Shown: piece after piece, positions 57,510 to 64,000 of the stretch
Numbering within the stretch: position 1 is the first letter of the stretch
Layout of the letters: every line of letters starts with the position of its first letter
From: Clitoria ternatea
Lineage: Eukaryota > Streptophyta > Magnoliopsida > Fabales > Fabaceae
Direction of reading: 5' to 3'
Length of the DNA: 64,000 nt
Assembly (NCBI GenBank): GCA_037962975.1
Contig: CM075674.1
Span: 87,126,501 to 87,190,500, forward strand
The notes under the pieces: model-generated
What the model saw: only the letters and a program-made list of their open reading frames with translations
The model's database searches: none
What the model was told of the DNA's origin: nothing
Translations under genes and position numbers: made by a program

Positions 57510-60500
57510 TGTGGCGCCCTAAATCCATTATTTGGTAATATTGGTATTGATAACTAGTTAATGAAAAGTAAGGTAAATTTTTCACGTTTAGATCAATTCT
57601 TAAATAAGGCACACCGCAAATTAAAACTTATAACAACTACCCTAGATCTAATTAAAGACTTATACCATATATGAAGATATGAGAAGGTGAATGTGTTAGA
57701 TAATTGCCTATTTAGTTCCATCATCATTTAGGGATGTTAATTATTCATTTTTGGCCTAATTGAAGTGGCCTAAACTATATTGTCATGCACTAAGTCCTTT
57801 ACTACTCATATTAAACCTTAATTATTCAATCTCAAAGGTACATTCTCATTAACCTAACTTCAAGTCTAATAATCCATATTTATATGAGAATTTAACCAAA
57901 TCACTTCAAGTGCCTATTTATGAGTCAACATCATCCACACATGGTAGATAATCATCATCTTCTACTACCCACTATCTAGTCGTCTTTATAGGGCTCTAAC
58001 CAAGGATAAAACCACTCTAGAACTCTTTCAACACGACATACACTAAATTATAACACAAATTCAACACTTCATTCATAATAATCACAATAATTAAAGCTCC
58101 TTCACTAGGTCCAAATAATAGTATAAGTTGCCAATCACTATCCTCCATCTTACCAAGAAAATCATAAGTCAATTTAAATAACTCAAATATGTCAACAAAG
58201 AATTTAGCAATTCAACAATTTAACTTAGGCATTTAGACAAATAGTCAAGCTATACAAAATAATGCCATGTATAAAAAATCCCACAAAAGTAACACAATCG
58301 TTTAATCCCAAAAATTGTCGGCTAAGGAAAACCACCATACCCTTTTCACACTATGCCGCCTCCTCAAAAAGATCTCACTCCTCAAGTTAACCTACAACAC
58401 TAGGCTAAAATAGACAACATGGAGAGTGAGTATATTTTCTCAATGAAGAACACTTGAAATCAACATGATAGCATATACACATGGTAAGGTAACTACACAC
58501 ATTTTCCATCAAGCACCCAATCACATGAACATAGTATACAAACCCAAACTCATCACTCAATTCCACACGCCATTTATAATAAGGATCCATTCCGATATGT
58601 GGTCTTAATTAATCAATTTAAGCTCACCAAACAATTAGCATCAATTACACATGTACACATGCCAAGGTAACACCAACATCATTTCTCAATTCTAGTCACC
58701 CATAAGTCATAATCATTTTAGTTATCTCAATCTAAATGACATGACTTTATAACTAATGCATATGCTATCCGTTAAAATAATGCATATGCAATGGGTCCAA
58801 CTTTCAATAATTTAATTCCTTTTACATGTGCACAATCATTTTTATGATCACAACCATGCATAGTTGCTCTATTATTAAACCCACACAAGGTTTCTTTCTT
58901 AAGATCCCGCAAGATCCTTAATTATGTCACATGTTAAGCACCGCAACCACGCATCGTTGCTCACATGTTCAACCCACGCAAGGTTTCTTTCTCAAGATCT
59001 CGTAAGATCCAAGTATCACATAATGAGATATGCTATGCATGCCATGGAATGCAAAAGAATGCATATGGTAGTCTCAATTCTCACAAGAATTCCACCAATT
59101 CATACTTAGTGTCACTACACACACTTTAAAACCTTAAACAAGGCATGCATTCAATCATGTTATCTCCTGAGGCATTCATTTAATTACAAATTACTTTGAA
59201 GCATCATTCTACTTCAACAACATATATAAGCCAATGAAACACTTCATTAGCTATTCACACATGGAAAAAAATGGAATATCAATAATCACATCAAGAGCAT
59301 ATCACCAACACATTTGCCAATCCATCATCAATTCATTCATTAAGCCACACTTCACACAATCCTTACACATAAGCAACAACAATACCACTCAAGGCCAACA
59401 TGCAAGTATACACCCACACATGCATACACTATCAATCCTATTGTCATTCATTTAGAAAATAAACTTCTCTCCTACCGTAGGAGAAGTATTCTGTTGGGTT
59501 GGATGATCTCGCCTTACAAGAATGGCCAAAGCCTACATTTAAATAAGCATAAGGCTATATCAAACACCACACTAGAATTAAGTTGATGTTAACAACCATG
59601 TCTCTTTTATAAACATATATGTATATACATGTATATAAAGCTAAGTTAGGTTTATGCCATTAACACCTTGGAGGTTTGGAATTTAAGTTATTATTCTCAC
59701 TCTTTTCCAATGTCCTAAGGATTTAAAAATTACCATTTGTAATTAAACAAGTGTCAAAGGGTTATTCATGAAGCTTCCCAAAGCTTTAATCAAATTGGTC
59801 ACCTCATCATTTTCACTTTTAATGTTTTTCTCTTAGAAGACATCAAGTTATTCATTACTTAGTAATTATAGTCAATTTTGTTCTTTATTCTTTTAAGACA
59901 CCTAATTGTCACTAATGGTTTTTAAATATCAAAGTATCTTATTATAAGTCTTTGGAATCACTTTTTATTCATAATTATTTTCTATCATTACTAATCACTA
60001 TAACTCATCTATAGTCCATTTCTAATCACTAGTAACACTCCTAAAACCATGATCATCTCTAATTCTAAATCATGATTTAGGTTCTTTATTTTATCAATAT
60101 GCCAAAGTCACCCATCACCTATAACCACATTCTTTAAGCTCAACTAATAATCTTTTTATGCCTAGCATGTTTCAATAATATTCACTAGGCTAACAATCCA
60201 TTTATTCTACCTTAATGGTCCATGTTCTTCATCCAATTCACTATCAACACTATACTTTTTCCTACCCCAAATTACCCAACAATCATTCTAATTCTTAAAC
60301 CACATTTAATATCATCCTCTTAGCACACTAACCAAGCCACAACAAGTTAAAAACACTTATAGCATCTTTACTACTCTTTTTTCACTCAAAATAGTTTCTA
60401 CAACTAACTAAAGTTTTATTTCCCATTCTAACATTGCCAATTCAGTTCAAGGCACTAAATTAGGTCTCACAATTATTATAGAACAATCAAAAATAATTTT

Positions 60501-61629
60501 GGTCTCAAAATACAATTTTCACACCCAATTAAAGTAAATATCAATTTCATATTTTTGAACCTAACTTAATCGTAACATCCACTAATCACATTCCATACAT
60601 CAAATTCATTTCCAATAACCAATTAGAATCCAATTCAAGTGCCTAATCAAGTTTCTAACAACACACAACAATTTCCCAATGGTCTCCTAACCTAGGATTT
60701 TTGTTCCACATGCAAAATTCAATAATTCTAATACTAACAACATCATTTCTAACCATATTATGCCATCAATTTAAGAGTCATTAAGGGTTCAAGGACTTAC
60801 CCCAATTATGGTGGAACCCTAAAATTCAAGAGTTGGTGAAATTGGGAAAAATGGTTCCAATGCCTCCTAATGGGTTCAAAAAGCTTAGAAATGTTTTTCT
60901 TAGTCTAAAACAAAATTCAAAAATCCCATGGGCATGGAGGTTAGTTTCGGTTTTGGTGATGAAGGCTAAGAGGAGATGATGAAAATATGAAGAATGAAGA
61001 GAAAGAGAAGAGAAACAAGGTTCTAACCTCAAAAACTTATGGCATCTTTCTTCAATTTCCTTCAAGCTTTGGCCATGGTTTTTGGGCTAAAGAGAATGAT
61101 GAAGAAGAAAAAAAATGGAGTATGGAGGGGGGAGTGGAGAAACCAATGAGAATTAGAGGAGAAGAGGAAGAGAGAAAAGTCAAATTTTGGTCATTGCCCA
61201 TTGGTCCATGCACTTAATTTTGCCTTTTACTTTTTGGTTAACCAAACCCCTTTGTCCAATGGACAAAAGAGATTAGAGAAAGAGAGAGGGAAGGTCACGA
61301 CACATTGAGAGAGGAAAAAAGTGAAATTTGTATTTTTCTTAAATACTATTTCGCTCGTAATTTTGTCGTTTATTGACATACGTCGTATGCAAATAAATAT
61401 CTCCTCAACACCAAAAATTATTTTGAATATATCATTATTCTAGACCCATCAAATGGCCAAAATTATTTAATGGGTCCCACACTTTCGTTAATTTGTCAAG
61501 TTTTAGTAAATATTAATTTACCGATAAATCACAATTAGTGTCTAATTAATTTTCCCACATATATTGAACCACAAATAATTAATTATCATCATCTAATAAA
61601 TTTATTTCTCTAAAATTTGGGATGTTACA
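57510..61629 (-). mobile_element. 4.1-kb solo LTR inserted in a hAT transposase gene
   Basis: The left end is TGTGGCGCCCTAAATCC and the right end AAATTTGGGATGTTACA, whose inverse TGTAACATCCCAAATTT is a match at most positions. Flanks are CAGTA (57505-57509) and TAGTA (61630-61634), a 5-bp duplication with one change. No coding domain lies inside. On the minus strand the TGTAACATCCC start, AT-rich U3 and a GGGGTAAGTCC donor-like site (60794-60804) give the orientation. The frames inside are compositional. Confidence 0.75.
58843..59010. repeat. 93-bp direct duplication inside the solo LTR
   Basis: ACCATGCATAGTTGCTC then CCCACACAAGGTTTCTTTCT and AAGATCCCGCAAGATCC is repeated about 93 bases later as ACCACGCATCGTTGCTC, CCCACGCAAGGTTTCTTTCT and AAGATCTCGTAAGATCC. 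Confidence 0.8.
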
Positions 61630-63111
61630 TAGTAGGACCAAAAGCTTGGGTAATCAACCAATTTACAAACTTCAGCTTGTATCTAAGGTCTAATACAATA
61701 ACTATAAACAACATGTTCAAATATTCATGATTTTTCCAATACTTGTCATACTTCCTTTTCATCCTTATAGCCGTTTGTCTCCCACTTACACCCCTAGACT
61801 GACACATTTGATTATTTTTTTTCCAATTCCAAGAACCTCTAACAAATATATATTACTGGTCACATATGATGAACTAGAGATGCATAAAGTAGCTTGAGAA
61901 AAAGTCTCCAAAAATGGTAAGAGTGAGCAAACAAAGTCCCAATCTTCTTGTGTAGGAACACCCTTCCCCTTTTTCAACTCTTCGATATACTTCTTGTCTT
62001 GCATCTCAAGTTCCTCAAATGTCTTTTGATGTTTCAAGGCAGCTTCCAACATCAAGTAAGTTGAATTCCATCAGGTTTCAACATCAAAACAAACAAGATC
62101 TTTGTACTTAATATCCCAATCAATACAATTCTTAAATTTTGTCAATCGACCCGAAGAAGATCTAATGTACTTCACAGCAACACGAATTCTAAAAATAGAG
62201 TCATCAATCTTCTTTAAACCCTCTTTTACTATCAAATTCAAAATATGCCCACAACAACGCATATGAATGTAATCTCCTTTTTGAACTAACCCACTCTAAC
62301 ACATCAACATCTTTCTAAGATATTGAATTCCAATATCATTAGAAGAGGCGTTATCAACTGTCATGGTTAAGACACGACTTAATCCCCAACCTTCCAAGCA
62401 ATGCTCAACATTCTTTGCCATCACCTCTCCTGAATGATTATCAATTTGACAAAAGTTTAAAATCTTCTTGTGCAATACCCAATTGTTGTCAATAAAGTGT
62501 GTAGTCAAACACATATTACTAAAATTCTGAGTAGAAGTCCATGTATCAGTTGTAAGGCACACTTTCTAACAATGTTTAGCAAGAAAACTCTTCAACTTTT
62601 TCCGTTCTAGATCCCATAGCACCAAAACATCCCGTGCTAGTGTACTACATGAGATAGTCTGAAATTTTGGTTGTAAGACATACAAAAATCTTGTGAAAGC
62701 TGCATGTTCCACCCATTTAAAAGGAATCGCCAAAGACACAAACAACTTTACCAATTCTGCCAAACAAATCTCTTTGTCAAATTTGGGAAGAGAAGGAGAG
62801 GCAGTAACATGCCCTCCTTTACCAAGTGAAGAAGAACCTAGATTGTGAGATTTCCTACATTTTTTAGAAAGAGAAAGCAAAGAACTTGTCCCACTCTCAA
62901 TGTTCATCAAGACAATGCAGTAGTTGCAGCGCACCTTCTTATGTGTCCCGAGTTCTTTAGTGAAATGATCCCACACCTCAAACTGATTCTTACGCCATTG
63001 AGAATGAGATTGTGGTGACAAGTTAAAAGAGTTAGAAATAGCTACTGGAGAAGGAGAAGGAGAAGGAAAACGTTCTATTGTCTCTGATATCGTAAAATCC
63101 TTGATCACCAA
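61630..63111 (-). pseudogene. hAT-family transposase, broken and truncated by a solo LTR
   Basis: The minus-strand reading begins at 63111 with MVIKDFTISETIERF, followed by a Ser/Pro stretch and a BED-type zinc-finger region (WDHFTKE, CNYC). Then come typical plant hAT blocks: SLAIPFKWVEHAAFTRFL, CLTTDTWTSTQNFSNMCLT, VLTMTVDNASSND, HMRCCGHILNLIVKEGLKKI, WNSTYLMLEAALKHQKTF and, in another frame, KYDKYWKNHEYLNML with VLDLRYKLKFVNW (DUF4413-like). In-frame stops occur at 62566 (TAG), 62296 (TAG) and 62071 (TGA, probably a former CGA Arg before WNSTY), with a frameshift near 61800. The dimerisation domain is cut off by the LTR at 61629. The enzyme would cut and paste DNA in the nucleus, but this copy is dead. 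Confidence 0.88.
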
Positions 63112-64000
63112 TATTAGTCCTAGAAATTAGAACACTAAAAATTTTATTATAAAAATTCAGATTAATTAAAATCAAATTATCATCATTTCAATCAGAAAAT
63201 ACTCTATCCTAATAAAATAAGAAATTACATCCATTGAAATACTTAACAAACTATTTGGTGATCCAAGATCCAAATTCAAAAGATGGAAAATGCTTTTAGT
63301 CAAAGGATTTACCTAATTATTTGGTGCAAAGCTTTTAGTTACAACATGTGAATTTAAGCCGGTCTGATAGTCACTTCTACACAATAGAGTGATTCAATGA
63401 TTAATAATTCCAATTGAAAAACATCATCTGAAAGCCACTAACTGCTGATAACAATAACAACTTTAAAAAGAGGCACCACTAACTACTGAAGGAAAATAGA
63501 AGTCTCATAAATTCTCAATTTCAAAGACTCCTTCAGTATTAAAGCATCTTTTTTCTGGTTTTTAAATGATGAGTGTGAAGTATTCAAGTATCTATAACTA
63601 GCAAGATGTAGTGATGCACACAGCAGAAGGTTGATTTTTTAAGTTGTTGTACACAAAAAAGGGGACATTGTCCAAGCAAAAAAGCAATACCATGCAAAAG
63701 AATTAGCAGATGGGTACACATAAGACTTCTCATATATTAATGCTGCAACAACAAAAAATGTCAAATAGTGGAAATATTGTTGATAGAACGTATAAGCAAA
63801 AAATGTCACCAGGATCATGAGAAGATGTCATTTTAGTTTTCTTTACAAGAGTACAACAGATGTGTTAAATAATAGAAATACATCAAATACCAGGTTTCGA
63901 TCATCATCAGTTTAATTTGGTGGTACTAAAGCTAGAGGGGCAACACATAGCAAGAATTGTCACAGAAAGAGGTAAATAATTTGTAAAGATAATTGCAGGC
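63112..64000. other. Upstream flank of the hAT pseudogene
   Basis: No terminal inverted repeat, gene or strong promoter was recognised. The sequence may include the 5' part of the hAT element, which probably extends past the window edge. Confidence 0.4.

Overview
This window reads as nuclear DNA of a flowering plant, most likely a papilionoid legume of the bean/soybean/cowpea group. The supporting signs are a very AT-rich background, spliced GT-AG genes, plant-type LTR retrotransposons, CACTA and hAT transposons, MITEs, and one ordinary plant gene. The species placement is inference from overall flavour only; no organelle, bacterial or RNA genes were seen.

The one clearly intact host gene is an ABCG half-transporter (46105-53028, three exons, 662 codons) that I recognise as an ABCG25-type abscisic acid exporter. 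Its exons join in frame at good splice sites. A TATA-like box and two ACGT-core elements (ABRE-like) lie just upstream, a CCATA repeat sits in the leader, and a 4.8-kb intron separates the ATPase-encoding exon from the membrane-domain exon.

Almost everything else is transposon-derived. From left to right: a decayed Ty3/gypsy LTR-gag-protease piece (about 1.1-3.9 kb); a CACTA terminus (to 5016); LTR-derived sequence, part of it packed with a GCGTA..TACGC word (5.0-8.2 kb); a Ty1/copia element with recognisable 5' LTR, primer-binding site, gag/protease and reverse transcriptase parts, split by several kb of foreign sequence (8379-15617); low-complexity DNA (15.6-20.6 kb); a reverse-oriented copia 3' end hit by a 1.5-kb CACTA element with perfect 3-bp target duplication (20.6-23.9 kb); a decayed gag-like ORF of an LTR element (24.5-27 kb); and a nested stack from 28.6 to 43.8 kb. 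In that stack an outer LTR holds a solo LTR (30297-43520), which itself holds a 3.6-kb solo LTR (30448-34066, TSD TTATG) and a 6.9-kb CACTA element (34246-41128, TSD ATT) carrying a broken TNP2 transposase plus an Ulp1-like protease region. To the right of the transporter gene are a MITE, a 270-bp G-R-Y trinucleotide tract, and a hAT transposase pseudogene split by a 4.1-kb solo LTR (57510-61629, TSD CAGTA/TAGTA).

The most unusual signals are: a short word (CCGAGTGAA) repeated dozens of times in one solo LTR and switching strand around the LTR promoter; comparable private words in several other LTRs; a shared CGGTT...AACCG hairpin core in the subterminal repeats of three different CACTA families; and a recurrent GAGGTAAGGGG splice-donor-like site in four LTRs. 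No CRISPR array, rRNA, tRNA or bacterial-type operon was seen.
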